DNA of 64,000 bases. Source: Variovorax paradoxus_P (lineage in GTDB: Bacteria; Pseudomonadota; Gammaproteobacteria; Burkholderiales; Burkholderiaceae_C). The notes beneath the pieces are model-generated. The model was not told where the DNA came from and ran no database searches. It was given only the letters and a program-made list of their open reading frames with translations. Both the position numbers and the translations under genes were made by a program. Below are positions 1 to 8,146 of this stretch, piece by piece. The stretch is taken from the NCBI RefSeq assembly GCF_050627025.1, contig NZ_CP192472.1. One strand, 5' to 3'. Every line of letters starts with the position of its first letter. Positions within the stretch are counted from its first letter, which is position 1.

Positions 1-456
1 GATGGCAAACATCAGCCCCAGGAAGACCAGCGCAACGGGCGCCTCCATGAGCGCCAGCAACGGCGGCGAATACATGAACTCGCGCAAGGTGCGCAGGTCA
101 TTGAGCGGCTGCACGGTGCCGCTCGGCAAGCGCTTGAGGCCGGCCTCGAAAATGGCGGTAAACACGCGGTTTCGCATCTTCAGGTCCAGCTGCTGCCCGG
201 CCCGGTGCATCACCTCGGTGCGTGCCCAGTCGAGCACTTCCATCAGGCAATAGGCGGCCAGCACAAGCAAGGTGAGCATGGCAAGCGTGAACGTGTTGCG
301 GCTGTTCACCACCCGCCCATACACCTCGAGCATGTACGCGCTGGGCGCCAGCAGCAAAAGGCCTGAACACACGCTGAACCATGCCGCCCGCACAAAGCAG
401 GCGCGAAGCGACATCACAGCCTGCCGCAATTCGCCGGACTTTTCCTGAGGCTTCAT
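1..456 (-). CDS. Type I secretion ABC transporter/permease, N-terminal part (partial)
   Basis: The reading frame starts at an ATG (456-454) and runs off the window edge after 152 codons, so only the N-terminal membrane part is visible. It shows a first hydrophobic segment at about residues 26-44 (with LLLLAPSAYMLEVYGRVV, typical of the first helix of PrtD/AprD-type permeases) and a second at about 54-73, followed by a basic cytoplasmic stretch. The ATPase domain would lie outside the window. The gene lies 85 bases downstream of the large repeat adhesin on the same strand, which fits a type I secretion exporter beside its substrate. The family call comes from the membrane-domain pattern only; the exact subfamily (PrtD or LapB) is not settled. 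Confidence 0.8.
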   Translation of the reverse strand, partial: MKPQEKSGELRQAVMSLRACFVRAAWFSVCSGLLLLAPSAYMLEVYGRVVNSRNTFTLAMLTLLVLAAYCLMEVLDWARTEVMHRAGQQLDLKMRNRVFTAIFEAGLKRLPSGTVQPLNDLRTLREFMYSPPLLALMEAPVALVFLGLMFAI

Positions 457-541
457 GGCACCTCGCAGATTGAAACCGAAACGCCTGGCACAGGCCGAAT
501 GGCAAGGGAAGGCATTCCTGCCGCCCCTTGCCGAGCACTCG

Positions 542-3500
542 TTACGCTATGGCCTCGTTTTGCTGGTTGGTCGTGCCGATGAGGTTGGCCACGCCATCGA
601 TCTCCAGGTGAACAGCGAAGTCGAACTCCGCGTAGTCGGCATCCCCGTCGACCAGCCGGCCGCCAAAGTTCAGGTCCACGTCCGAGTTGATGGTCGTCGA
701 TGTGATCACGTCGATCTTTATGATCTTGAACACATCGTTGTCCGCCGTATCGGCGTAGTTGGAGCCGCTCGCCGTGAGGTTGACCGTGCCGTGGGTGCTC
801 AGGCTGGTGCCCGTGCCGGTCACGTCTTCAGTGCTGCTCAGAACCTGCAGGCCCGAGATATGGAAGTTGGCGCTGTCGTAGTCGTCCGCACCGATGCTCA
901 CGATCTTCATGCCTCCCCCTGCGGATTGATAGTCCGTTGCCGAATTGGCGACAAGAAGAGTGGTGGTCGTGATGCTGCTGTCCAGCCTGTTCACCAGCTT
1001 CAGAAGCACCACCACGTCTTCGCCGTCCGTGATCTGGTCGATCGTTATGTTGATGGCGTCGGCGTAGGCCCTGTCCGTGCCCACCACTGTTGCGTCAGGC
1101 CGTGGCGGCGGGCTCGTCACGGTGGGGTTGTTCACCGGGTTCGACAGGAAGTAGTCGAAGTTGAGCAACTCGCCGTTCTGCACCGTGTCGGAGTTCACGC
1201 CCAGCGTGTTGGTTGCAACGTTGACGAAGCCGGCGCTGATGCTGTTGAAGGTGTCGCCCGCCGCAAACACGTGGTCGCCACCCGAGACCAGGTCGCTTGA
1301 ATCGCTCGGCGGCGTCGCGGCCCTGGCGGAAAGCACGCCGAAGAAGTTGCTGCTGTACTGCTGGACCACGATCTCGGGCGAGTTGTTGCCTTCGGTGTCG
1401 TAGTTGAAGGAGGCCAGCGGTGCGCTTGTCGAAAAGGTGGTCTGCCCTCCAAAGACCTGGTCCAGGTCGAATGAATAGGTGCCGTCCAGCTTGTTGAAGA
1501 CCACCGAGCCTGTTGCCGCCTGCGTGGTGGTCGAGGTTGGACCGGCGTAGTAGTTGAAGCTGAAGTGATAAGTGACCGTGCTGGCGTCTTCGGCAAAGTG
1601 CGCAACGGCCGCATCGGTGATTGGCCTGCCGCCTGCGGTTGTGCCCGCCAGGCTGTTCAGCACGATGCCGTCGGTCGATGCGTTGTCCACGTCGTCGGCG
1701 CCCACAAAGAAGTTGTAGGTTCCGGCAATCGGCTGCCCGTCGTTCGCGCCGACGAGGTCGGAGATCGAGGTCACCGTGGGGCCGTGGTCGTCGAACTTGA
1801 TGTTGGCACCGATGTTGAGCACCTTCGAATCGCTTGCCGTGTCGCCGTCGCCGTCTGTGAGCGTGACGGTGTTGGTGAGGGTGACCAGGGTGTCGGCCAT
1901 CGAGGCTTGCTGGGCCGCGTAGTTGGACGACACGCCAGGCAGCGCGTGATCGATTTCTGCAAACTGCCGCAGCGTTACCGAGCCGGTTGCGCTCACTAGC
2001 AGGTCGAAGATGGTGTTGTCTGCGGTGATGGCACCGGCGCTGGCGGCCGTCGAGCCGACGACGCTCCCGCTCACCAGGTACAGCTTGATGGAGGCGCCGT
2101 CGCTCGTGAGCCCTGAGGCCCCGCCCGGCGTGGAAAGGCCGAGCGCGAAAACCGATGCGGTGGAGCCCGCTCCGTCGGCACCGTAGCCGCTCGAAGTCAC
2201 TCCGAAGGCGCCCGAGAAATCCTGCACCGCGGAGTCGGCGTTCGCGCCAATGGTGTCGGCATCTTGCGTGCCGACGTTGATGCCGTCGGTGGGCGTGGCC
2301 AGCACGACAGACGGGCCGTCGTCGTCGAACCTGATGTTGGCACCGATATTGAGCACCTTCGAATCGCTGGCGGTATCGCCGTCCTGGTCGGTCAGCGTGA
2401 CAGTGCCGGTCAGCGTCACCAGGTCGTCGGCCATGGCGGCCTCCTGGTTGGCGTAGTTCGACGAGGCGCCCGGAAGCGCATGGTCGATCTCGGCAAACTG
2501 CCGCAGCGTTACCGAGCCGCCCGTGCTCACGGCCAGGTCGAAAATGGTGTTGGCCGCCCCTACGCTGGCTTCGACCGCAGAGGTAGAACCCAAGACCTTG
2601 CCGCCAATGAGGTACAGGTAGATGGTTGCGCCATCGCTCTTGAGCGCCGAATCCCCGCCCTGCGTCTTCACGCCCAGCGCGAAGGCCGAGTTGGTAGAGC
2701 CTGCTCCATCGGTGCCATAGCTGCTCGAACCGGTGGTGAATGCGCCTGCAAAATTTTCCGTGGCCGAGTCTGTGTTGGCGCCGATGGTGTCTGCGTCTTG
2801 CGTGTTGACGTTGGTGGTGTCGGTGGGCGCGGCCATCGCAATCGACGGGCCGTCGTCCTCAAAAACCATCATCGAGCCGATCTCCGCCGTTGCGGCGGAA
2901 ACCTGCAGCAGCCTGAAGCCGCCAATGTCGAAATCCGCATGGGTGTTGCCCGATGCGTTGAGGGCCGCCCCGTTTTCGATAAGCACACGGTTGTGGTCCG
3001 CCGAGGTGGTGTATTCGATCGAATAGCCGGCCTTGACGCCGGTGATCATCGCCACGCCGCCGACGACGCTGATGACGATGGCCGAGCTCAGCGCGCCCTC
3101 TGCACCATTCGAATAGGTTTCCAGCGCCACCCCGGTCACGGAGTCGAGCACGCGCACGCCGGTGATCGAGATCATCTGGTCGCCCGCATAACCGTCGATG
3201 AAGCTGTTGCCGGATTCGACCGCCGTGCTGTACGCGGTGACCTTGACCTGCGCAGTCTTTCCGCTTTGCAGCTGCACCACGTCGAAGTCGGCCGTTCTTG
3301 CTCCGAACATGCCGGTGAAGTCGATGTTCGACTCCAGGTCGGCCTCGTTCTGGTCCAGGTCCGGAATGGTGACGTCCGCCCGCGCGCCGGTCACAAACGT
3401 GAAGCGAATGCCCTCCTGCTCGGTGATCATCTGGCTGTTGGTGCCGAACGTGGTCGGACCGCCCGCCTTGCTGGTGTTGATCGTGTCGCCGGTCGAGATG

Positions 3501-4228
3501 TTGATGTCGTCGGCGGTGCTGGCCGAATTGGCGCCGGACTGGTTTGCCGGGTCTTTTCCGGTCGCGATGATCGTCACGCCGGAAATCCGGCCATTGACGA
3601 TCGTCGGATCGGTCTTGGTGAACATCAGGAACAGGTTCTGCCCGGATGGCGCACCTGCAAGGTTGAACTCCGAATCCTGGCTGACGCTGACGAAGACCTT
3701 GCCAGTGAGATCGACCGGATCATCGGCATTGCTTCCGTCGGGGTTCGCCATGGCTTCGTACTGGACCATCCAGATCTTGGCGCCCGTGGCCGGCGTTCCC
3801 GTTTCCTCCAGGTAGGCCGCAAACACGACCACGTTGAGGGCGGTCTTTCCATAGACGACGTTGTTGTTGGTCGTGTCGGTGTACAGAAAGATGTCTTCGC
3901 CATCGGCGGTATTGAGCCCGCTGTCCAGGCCATTGAGCGCAACGCCGCTCGAGTCCGTGAAAGAAATGTCTGTGACAGCGCCGGATACGCTGAACGTGAA
4001 TGCGCTGGTGCCGGTGTTGGTTCCGTCATAGCCGCTCAGGGCGGCGTTGATGGCGGTGCCGACGCCTTGGGCCGTGAGGCGTCCGCTGAAGGCGGTGGGA
4101 AGCGAACTTGCCAGCAGGTCGTTGTCGTTGCTGTCGCCTGCAACGCCGGGCGTGGCGGCAAGGTTCTGCAGGTTGACGGACTCGTCCAGGGTGACGGTCG
4201 AACCGGCCGTGATGTTTAGCGCGGGCAT
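542..4228 (-). CDS. Type I secreted repeat adhesin (T1SS-143/DUF5801-type repeats)
   Basis: This is a 1228-residue acidic protein rich in Thr, Ser, Asp and Gly, with no Sec signal peptide. The start at 4228 is chosen because AAGGAG lies six bases upstream; the frame stays open 29 codons further, without such a site. Two near-identical modules of about 180 residues lie at roughly residues 453-638 and 639-813. Each begins with DDGPS and ends with LTDxDGDTASDSKVLNIGAN, the hallmark of the DUF5801/T1SS-143 repeats of RTX-like surface proteins. No calcium-binding GGxGxDxxx nonapeptides were seen. The C-terminus (FDFAVHLEIDGVANLIGTT) fits a type I secretion signal. The transporter gene follows at once, so a secreted or surface adhesin or biofilm protein is likely; its ligand is unknown. 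Confidence 0.85.
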   Translation of the reverse strand: MPALNITAGSTVTLDESVNLQNLAATPGVAGDSNDNDLLASSLPTAFSGRLTAQGVGTAINAALSGYDGTNTGTSAFTFSVSGAVTDISFTDSSGVALNGLDSGLNTADGEDIFLYTDTTNNNVVYGKTALNVVVFAAYLEETGTPATGAKIWMVQYEAMANPDGSNADDPVDLTGKVFVSVSQDSEFNLAGAPSGQNLFLMFTKTDPTIVNGRISGVTIIATGKDPANQSGANSASTADDINISTGDTINTSKAGGPTTFGTNSQMITEQEGIRFTFVTGARADVTIPDLDQNEADLESNIDFTGMFGARTADFDVVQLQSGKTAQVKVTAYSTAVESGNSFIDGYAGDQMISITGVRVLDSVTGVALETYSNGAEGALSSAIVISVVGGVAMITGVKAGYSIEYTTSADHNRVLIENGAALNASGNTHADFDIGGFRLLQVSAATAEIGSMMVFEDDGPSIAMAAPTDTTNVNTQDADTIGANTDSATENFAGAFTTGSSSYGTDGAGSTNSAFALGVKTQGGDSALKSDGATIYLYLIGGKVLGSTSAVEASVGAANTIFDLAVSTGGSVTLRQFAEIDHALPGASSNYANQEAAMADDLVTLTGTVTLTDQDGDTASDSKVLNIGANIRFDDDGPSVVLATPTDGINVGTQDADTIGANADSAVQDFSGAFGVTSSGYGADGAGSTASVFALGLSTPGGASGLTSDGASIKLYLVSGSVVGSTAASAGAITADNTIFDLLVSATGSVTLRQFAEIDHALPGVSSNYAAQQASMADTLVTLTNTVTLTDGDGDTASDSKVLNIGANIKFDDHGPTVTSISDLVGANDGQPIAGTYNFFVGADDVDNASTDGIVLNSLAGTTAGGRPITDAAVAHFAEDASTVTYHFSFNYYAGPTSTTTQAATGSVVFNKLDGTYSFDLDQVFGGQTTFSTSAPLASFNYDTEGNNSPEIVVQQYSSNFFGVLSARAATPPSDSSDLVSGGDHVFAAGDTFNSISAGFVNVATNTLGVNSDTVQNGELLNFDYFLSNPVNNPTVTSPPPRPDATVVGTDRAYADAINITIDQITDGEDVVVLLKLVNRLDSSITTTTLLVANSATDYQSAGGGMKIVSIGADDYDSANFHISGLQVLSSTEDVTGTGTSLSTHGTVNLTASGSNYADTADNDVFKIIKIDVITSTTINSDVDLNFGGRLVDGDADYAEFDFAVHLEIDGVANLIGTTNQQNEAIA

Positions 4229-4528
4229 AAACGCTCCTTGGGTTAGGAAAAAAACGGCCGACGGGAACGGCGCAACTCCGAACGAGGTGCGTTTGCTGGC
4301 TTGGTCCAGGTTCACATATCAGCAAAGGGGAGACGATGCTGAACCGCAGGCCCGCGCACTGTCCATAGGACAAAAGTTGTCACCCAAAGGATGACGCGCC
4401 GCGCCTGCCGCCGCGCCTTGTGCCGCCATACATCTCGATACCTTGCAACGGCGATGAATCAATCTCGAAACCTTGTAACCCTTTATCATTAATTTAACGG
4501 TGCACCCAACAAGCACCCCGGGGGAAAC
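4229..4528. promoter_or_regulatory. Divergent intergenic region, adhesin and LuxR-type gene
   Basis: This 300-base gap separates two divergently transcribed genes and must hold both promoters. It becomes AT-rich close to the LuxR-type gene (TTTATCATTAATTTAAC at 4481-4497). It contains a 13-base palindrome TGTCCATAGGACA at 4360-4372 and a pair of 18-base direct repeats described separately. No gene is seen in it. The -10 and -35 elements cannot be fixed by eye. Confidence 0.5.
4432..4479. repeat. Two 18-base direct repeats, candidate regulator sites
   Basis: ATCTCGATACCTTGCAAC (4432-4449) and ATCTCGAAACCTTGTAAC (4462-4479) match at 16 of 18 bases and are spaced exactly 30 bases apart, close to three helical turns. 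They sit 50-97 bases before the LuxR-type start codon and about 205 bases before the adhesin start. That arrangement suggests tandem binding sites for a dimeric regulator, perhaps the neighbouring LuxR-type protein; this is inference. Confidence 0.5.
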
Positions 4529-5323
4529 ATGGACGAAGTCCCACGCTCGTTTGCGGGGCTGGAACCTGCACGGCCCACAGGCTCTTCGCCGCCGCACGAT
4601 GTGCTGCCACGCGCTGCTTTGCCGCACCCCGCGCTCGACATTGGCGTTTCAGTGCTGATTGCCGCCAGCACGGGCCGCAGGTCGAAACTGCCCGGACCGG
4701 ACCTCCTGCCTTCAAGCTGCCGCACCGGCCGCATGTACCGGATCGAGCACGCCCGGCTGGACAGCATTGCGGGCCTGGAAGCCTGCTGCCGCGAACGCGT
4801 GCCTCGCCTGCTGCTGGTGGACATCGCATTGATCCCCGCAGAAGGAGCCGTTCAACTGGACGATTTGCGCTACCGCTTTCCAGGCACCGACTGGCTCCTT
4901 GGCTGGGATCACCCCTCGGCGGAAGGGCTGGATGCGGCAATCCGCATCCGGGCTCGCGGATGTGTCGAATGGGGAGCGGCCGCGGAGCAGTTCGCTGAAT
5001 CGCTCGACGCGGTGCTGTCGGGCACGCTGGGCTTTCCGAACCAGGTGTTGCAGGCGCTCTACCTGTCGGTGCTGCGGCTCGGCGCGGCTGGCGGGCGGCC
5101 GGCGTTGGCTGCGCCTTCGCCCGCAATCCCGCTGACCGCGCGCGAGGACGAGGTGCTGTCGCTGATGTACCGGGACATGTCCAACAGGCAGATCGCCGAG
5201 CAACTCGGCATCAGCGTGAACACGGTCAAGAAGCACCTGGCCCATGTGTTTGCGAAGCAGGGCCAGCACAGCCGGCGGTGGCATCTTGCCCGGCCCGGGC
5301 ACGCAGAACTCCGCGTTTGCTGA
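4529..5323 (+). CDS. LuxR-family transcriptional regulator
   Basis: This 264-residue protein has a C-terminal LuxR/FixJ helix-turn-helix at about residues 205-255 (LTAREDEVLSLMYRDMSNRQ, then QLGISVNTVKKHLAHVF). The first 190 residues resemble a degenerate receiver or sensing domain: VPRLLLVDIALI could be the receiver beta-3 strand, but the usual phosphoacceptor surroundings are weak. A GGGGGAAAC stretch precedes the ATG. It is transcribed divergently from the adhesin and secretion operon and is the obvious candidate to control it. The end after AKQGQHSRR is slightly unlike the family, and a late frameshift cannot be excluded. Confidence 0.8.
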   Translation: MDEVPRSFAGLEPARPTGSSPPHDVLPRAALPHPALDIGVSVLIAASTGRRSKLPGPDLLPSSCRTGRMYRIEHARLDSIAGLEACCRERVPRLLLVDIALIPAEGAVQLDDLRYRFPGTDWLLGWDHPSAEGLDAAIRIRARGCVEWGAAAEQFAESLDAVLSGTLGFPNQVLQALYLSVLRLGAAGGRPALAAPSPAIPLTAREDEVLSLMYRDMSNRQIAEQLGISVNTVKKHLAHVFAKQGQHSRRWHLARPGHAELRVC

Positions 5324-5490
5324 CAAAGCCGGCCCGACTGTCATCCGAGCGGGCAATACTCGCGCTGATGGGTACCATCGGCCGGGCTGCCGGGTTTCCA
5401 AATTAATCCACAGATGTCGTGTCGATCTTCCCCGGGCTCGTTCGTCGTGCCTTTAGAGGGTCTTCCTCTGCAATTCAGGAGAACACATCC

Positions 5491-5937
5491 ATGGCTACCA
5501 ATACCGTCCGCCTGCACCGTGTGCTGCGCACCCCGCCAGAGCGGCTCTACCGCGCCTTTACCGAGCCCGCGGCCTTCGAGCGCTGGCTGCCGCCGTTCGG
5601 TTTTACCGGCAAGGTACATGGCATGGAGCCGGTGGTCGGCGGCGCCTGGCGCATGTCGTTCACCAACTTTGGCACCGGCCAGAGCCACTCGTTCGGCGGC
5701 AAATACCTCGAACTGGTGCCTGGGGAGCGCATTGCCTACGATGCCGCGTTCGACGACCCCAACCTGCCGGGCACCATGAAGACCACCGTCACGCTGAAGC
5801 GCGTTTCTTGCGGCACTGAAATATCCGTCGTGCAGGAAGGCATTCCCGAAGTGATTCCCGCCGAGATGTGCTACCTGGGCTGGCAGGAGTCCCTTGTTGC
5901 GCTGGCACAGTTGGTCGAGCCCGATATTCCGGGTTGA
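5491..5937 (+). CDS. SRPBCC/AHSA1-family protein
   Basis: A 148-residue protein with the Activator-of-Hsp90 ATPase-like START fold: an N-terminal strand with TVRLHRVLRTPPERLYRAFT, then ERWLPPFGFTG, GGAWRMSF and PGERIAYDAAFDD, and a long C-terminal helix (GWQESLVALAQLVEP). The ATG at 5491 is preferred because CAGGAGA lies just upstream; the frame is open for 24 more codons. Members of this group bind hydrophobic ligands or act as stress proteins; the ligand is not predictable. The DUF2200 gene starts eight bases after its stop, so the two probably form an operon. Confidence 0.85.
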   Translation: MATNTVRLHRVLRTPPERLYRAFTEPAAFERWLPPFGFTGKVHGMEPVVGGAWRMSFTNFGTGQSHSFGGKYLELVPGERIAYDAAFDDPNLPGTMKTTVTLKRVSCGTEISVVQEGIPEVIPAEMCYLGWQESLVALAQLVEPDIPG

Positions 5938-5945
5938 GAAAAGCA

Positions 5946-6299
5946 ATGGCGCCCCGGCAGTCGTTTTTTACGATGGCCTTTGCCAAGGTCTACCCCTTGT
6001 ATGTTCAAAAGGCCGAACGCAAGGGCCGGACGAAAGAAGAAGTCGATCGAATCATTTGCTGGCTGACGGGCTATGACATGCCCGGGCTGCAGCGGCAGAT
6101 CGAACAGGCGAACAACTTCGAAACCTTCTTCGCGCAGGCCCCTGCCATTCATCCGAACAGCTCGCTCATCAAGGGCGTGGTGTGCGGCGTTCGCGTCGAA
6201 GAGATCGACGATCCGCTCATGCAGAAGATCCGGCAGCTGGACAAGCTGATCGATGAGCTCGCCAAAGGCAAGGCGATGGAGAAAATCCTGCGGGAGTAG
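5946..6299 (+). CDS. DUF2200 family protein
   Basis: A 117-residue soluble protein. The pattern MAFAKVYPLYVQKAERKGRT, then EEVDRIICWLTGYD and FFAQAPAIHPNSSLIKGVVCG, is that of the DUF2200 family, which is common in proteobacteria and Gram-positives and has no known function. The start at 5946 gives a nine-residue extension before a second Met (5973) that is the usual start of the family and could be the true one. The C-terminal third is a charged helix (IRQLDKLIDELAKGKAMEKI). It follows the SRPBCC gene closely. Confidence 0.8.
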   Translation: MAPRQSFFTMAFAKVYPLYVQKAERKGRTKEEVDRIICWLTGYDMPGLQRQIEQANNFETFFAQAPAIHPNSSLIKGVVCGVRVEEIDDPLMQKIRQLDKLIDELAKGKAMEKILRE

Positions 6300-6323
6300 T
6301 TTTGTCTTGCGAGCGGTTGCCGT

Positions 6324-7220
6324 TTACAGGCTTTCGGCAATCCGCTCCCGCAACCAGCGGTGCCCTGCATCGCGATGCCGGCGCTCATGCCAGAGCATGG
6401 CCATTTCGTAGCCCGGCACCTCCAGCGGTGCCTCCACCACGCGCAGCCCCGGCGCGCCGCGCGCCAACCGCTCGGGCAGCATTGCGACCATGTCGGTGCC
6501 GGCCAGCACCGACATCATGAAAAGGAAGTGCGGCACCGACAGCACCACACGCCGTGCAAGGCCCTTTTTGGCCAGCGCATCGTCCGTGGGCCCGGCAAAG
6601 CCGCCACCGGCAAGCGACACCACCACATGCTCCAGTGCGCAGAACTGCGCCAGCGTGGGCCGCCGCTTCAGGCGCGGATGGCCGGCACGGCCGGCAAGCA
6701 CATAGCGCTCGTTGAACAGCACCCGCCGGTGCAGCCCCGGCGGCGCGCCCACGCTGGTGTGAAAGAAAAGGTCGATCTCTCCCTGCTCCAGCTGCCGGGC
6801 CATGCGCGAGGGCACGGCCTCCACCACGGCCAGGCGCGTGTTTGGCGCGGCGGTGCGCAGTCCGGCGAGCACCGGCAGAAGAATGGCCGATTCTGCGTAG
6901 TCGGCGGCGGCCACGCGCCACGTGGTGGTGGCCTCGACCGGATCGAAAGGCCTGGCAGGCGCCACCGCACGGCCCAACGACTCGAGCGCTTCGCGCAGCG
7001 GCCCGCGCAATTCGTCCGCGCGTGCGGTGGGCCGCATGCCGCGTTGCGCGGGCACCAGCAACGGATCGGCGAACACCTCGCGCAGCTTGGCAAGCTGCAC
7101 GCTTACCGAAGGCTGCGAAAGGTTGAGCCGCTGGGCAGCGCGGGTAACGCTGCGCTCTGCCAGCAGCACGTCGAGCGTGAGCAGAAGGTTGAGGTCGAGC
7201 CGGCTGAAATTGTTCAACAC
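6324..7220 (-). CDS. LysR-family transcriptional regulator
   Basis: A 298-residue LysR-type regulator. The winged helix-turn-helix lies at residues 5-64 (LDLNLLLTLDVLLAERSVTR, then LNLSQPSVSVQLAKLREVF). The remainder is the periplasmic-binding-like effector domain with the expected VAAADYAESAILLPVLAGL region. It is divergent from a flavodoxin-fold NAD(P)H oxidoreductase, the usual arrangement for a LysR regulator and its target. The effector is unknown; a redox-cycling quinone or electrophile is plausible from the target. Confidence 0.93.
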   Translation of the reverse strand: MLNNFSRLDLNLLLTLDVLLAERSVTRAAQRLNLSQPSVSVQLAKLREVFADPLLVPAQRGMRPTARADELRGPLREALESLGRAVAPARPFDPVEATTTWRVAAADYAESAILLPVLAGLRTAAPNTRLAVVEAVPSRMARQLEQGEIDLFFHTSVGAPPGLHRRVLFNERYVLAGRAGHPRLKRRPTLAQFCALEHVVVSLAGGGFAGPTDDALAKKGLARRVVLSVPHFLFMMSVLAGTDMVAMLPERLARGAPGLRVVEAPLEVPGYEMAMLWHERRHRDAGHRWLRERIAESL

Positions 7221-7260
7221 TATTCCCGGAATTCTGAATATTCATTTCCAATATAGCTCG
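7221..7260. promoter_or_regulatory. AT-rich dyads between LysR gene and oxidoreductase
   Basis: The 86-base gap between the divergent genes contains GGAATTC (7228-7234) followed by the perfect 8-base palindrome GAATATTC (7236-7243) and AATATAG. Such AT-centred dyads are typical of LysR-type operators, which overlap the regulator's own promoter. The assignment is by position and symmetry only. Confidence 0.4.
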
Positions 7261-7306
7261 GCTTTCCTTAACCTGCATGCATCGTCATTCAACACAACAT
7301 GCAGCC

Positions 7307-8107
7307 ATGAAAATTCTTCTTGTTCATGCACACCCCGAGCCCCGCTCCCTCAACGGATCGCTCAAGCAATTCATGGTGGAGCGCCTCATTCAATCCGGTC
7401 ACGAAGTGCGCGTGTCCGACCTCTACGCAATGCAATGGAAAGCCACACTCGACGCGGACGACTTCTCGCACATCGAGCCCGGTGCCCACTTCGATCCGGT
7501 GACCGATTCATTGCGCGCATTCGAGGCCGGCACCCAGCGAGACGACGTCGCCGCCGAACAGGCCAAGCTGCTTTGGGCCGACGCCGTGATCTTTCAATTT
7601 CCGATGTGGTGGTACACGATGCCGGCCATCCTCAAGGGCTGGATCGACCGGGTCTACGCCTATGGCTTTGCCTATGGCGTGGGGGAGCATTCCGACACGC
7701 ATTGGGGCGACCGCTTCGGCCAGGGCGTGATGAGCGGCAAGCGAGCGATGCTGGTGGTTACCACCGGCGGCTGGGCTTCGCACTACAGTGCCCGCGGCAT
7801 CAACGGGCCGATGGAAGACCTGCTCTTTCCGATTCACCATGGGGTGCTGTACTACCCGGGGTTCGACGTGCTGCCGCCCTATGTGGTCTACCGCACCGGC
7901 AAGGTCGATGCGCCCGCATACTCAAAAATTACCGAAGAGCTCGGGCAGCGCCTCGACACGTTGTGGACGACGGAGCCGATTCCGTTCCGCCCGCAGAACT
8001 TTGGCGACTACGACATTCCCGCACTCACGCTGCGCGACGAAATCGCGCCGGGCGAATCGGGCTTTGCGGTGCACACCGCACCTAGGAAGAACGAGAACGT
8101 ACGCTAG
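7307..8107 (+). CDS. NAD(P)H oxidoreductase, flavodoxin-2 fold (MdaB/quinone reductase type)
   Basis: A 266-residue flavodoxin-like protein. The N-terminus MKILLVHAHPEPRSLNGSLK binds FMN/FAD phosphate in NQO1/MdaB/KefF-type enzymes, FQFPMWWYTMPAILKGWIDR is the family flavin-site signature, and TTGGWASHYSARG forms the second flavin loop. The ATG at 7307 is used because the family motif starts there; an upstream Met at 7277 adds ten unconserved residues. The expected activity is two-electron reduction of quinones or related electrophiles with NAD(P)H in the cytosol. A divergent LysR gene probably controls it. Confidence 0.9.
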   Translation: MKILLVHAHPEPRSLNGSLKQFMVERLIQSGHEVRVSDLYAMQWKATLDADDFSHIEPGAHFDPVTDSLRAFEAGTQRDDVAAEQAKLLWADAVIFQFPMWWYTMPAILKGWIDRVYAYGFAYGVGEHSDTHWGDRFGQGVMSGKRAMLVVTTGGWASHYSARGINGPMEDLLFPIHHGVLYYPGFDVLPPYVVYRTGKVDAPAYSKITEELGQRLDTLWTTEPIPFRPQNFGDYDIPALTLRDEIAPGESGFAVHTAPRKNENVR

Positions 8108-8146
8108 CAGCGACGCCACCGGGGCGGCGCCGCTGCCCTACCCTGG

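Noticed and set aside
2264..4219. A 651-codon open frame on the plus strand
   Set aside because: It lies opposite the repeat adhesin, has a Val/Arg/Gly-rich composition without domains, and is a GC-driven shadow.
8107..8135. GC-rich imperfect hairpin between convergent genes
   Set aside because: Pairing is interrupted and there is no T-run, so it was not called a terminator.
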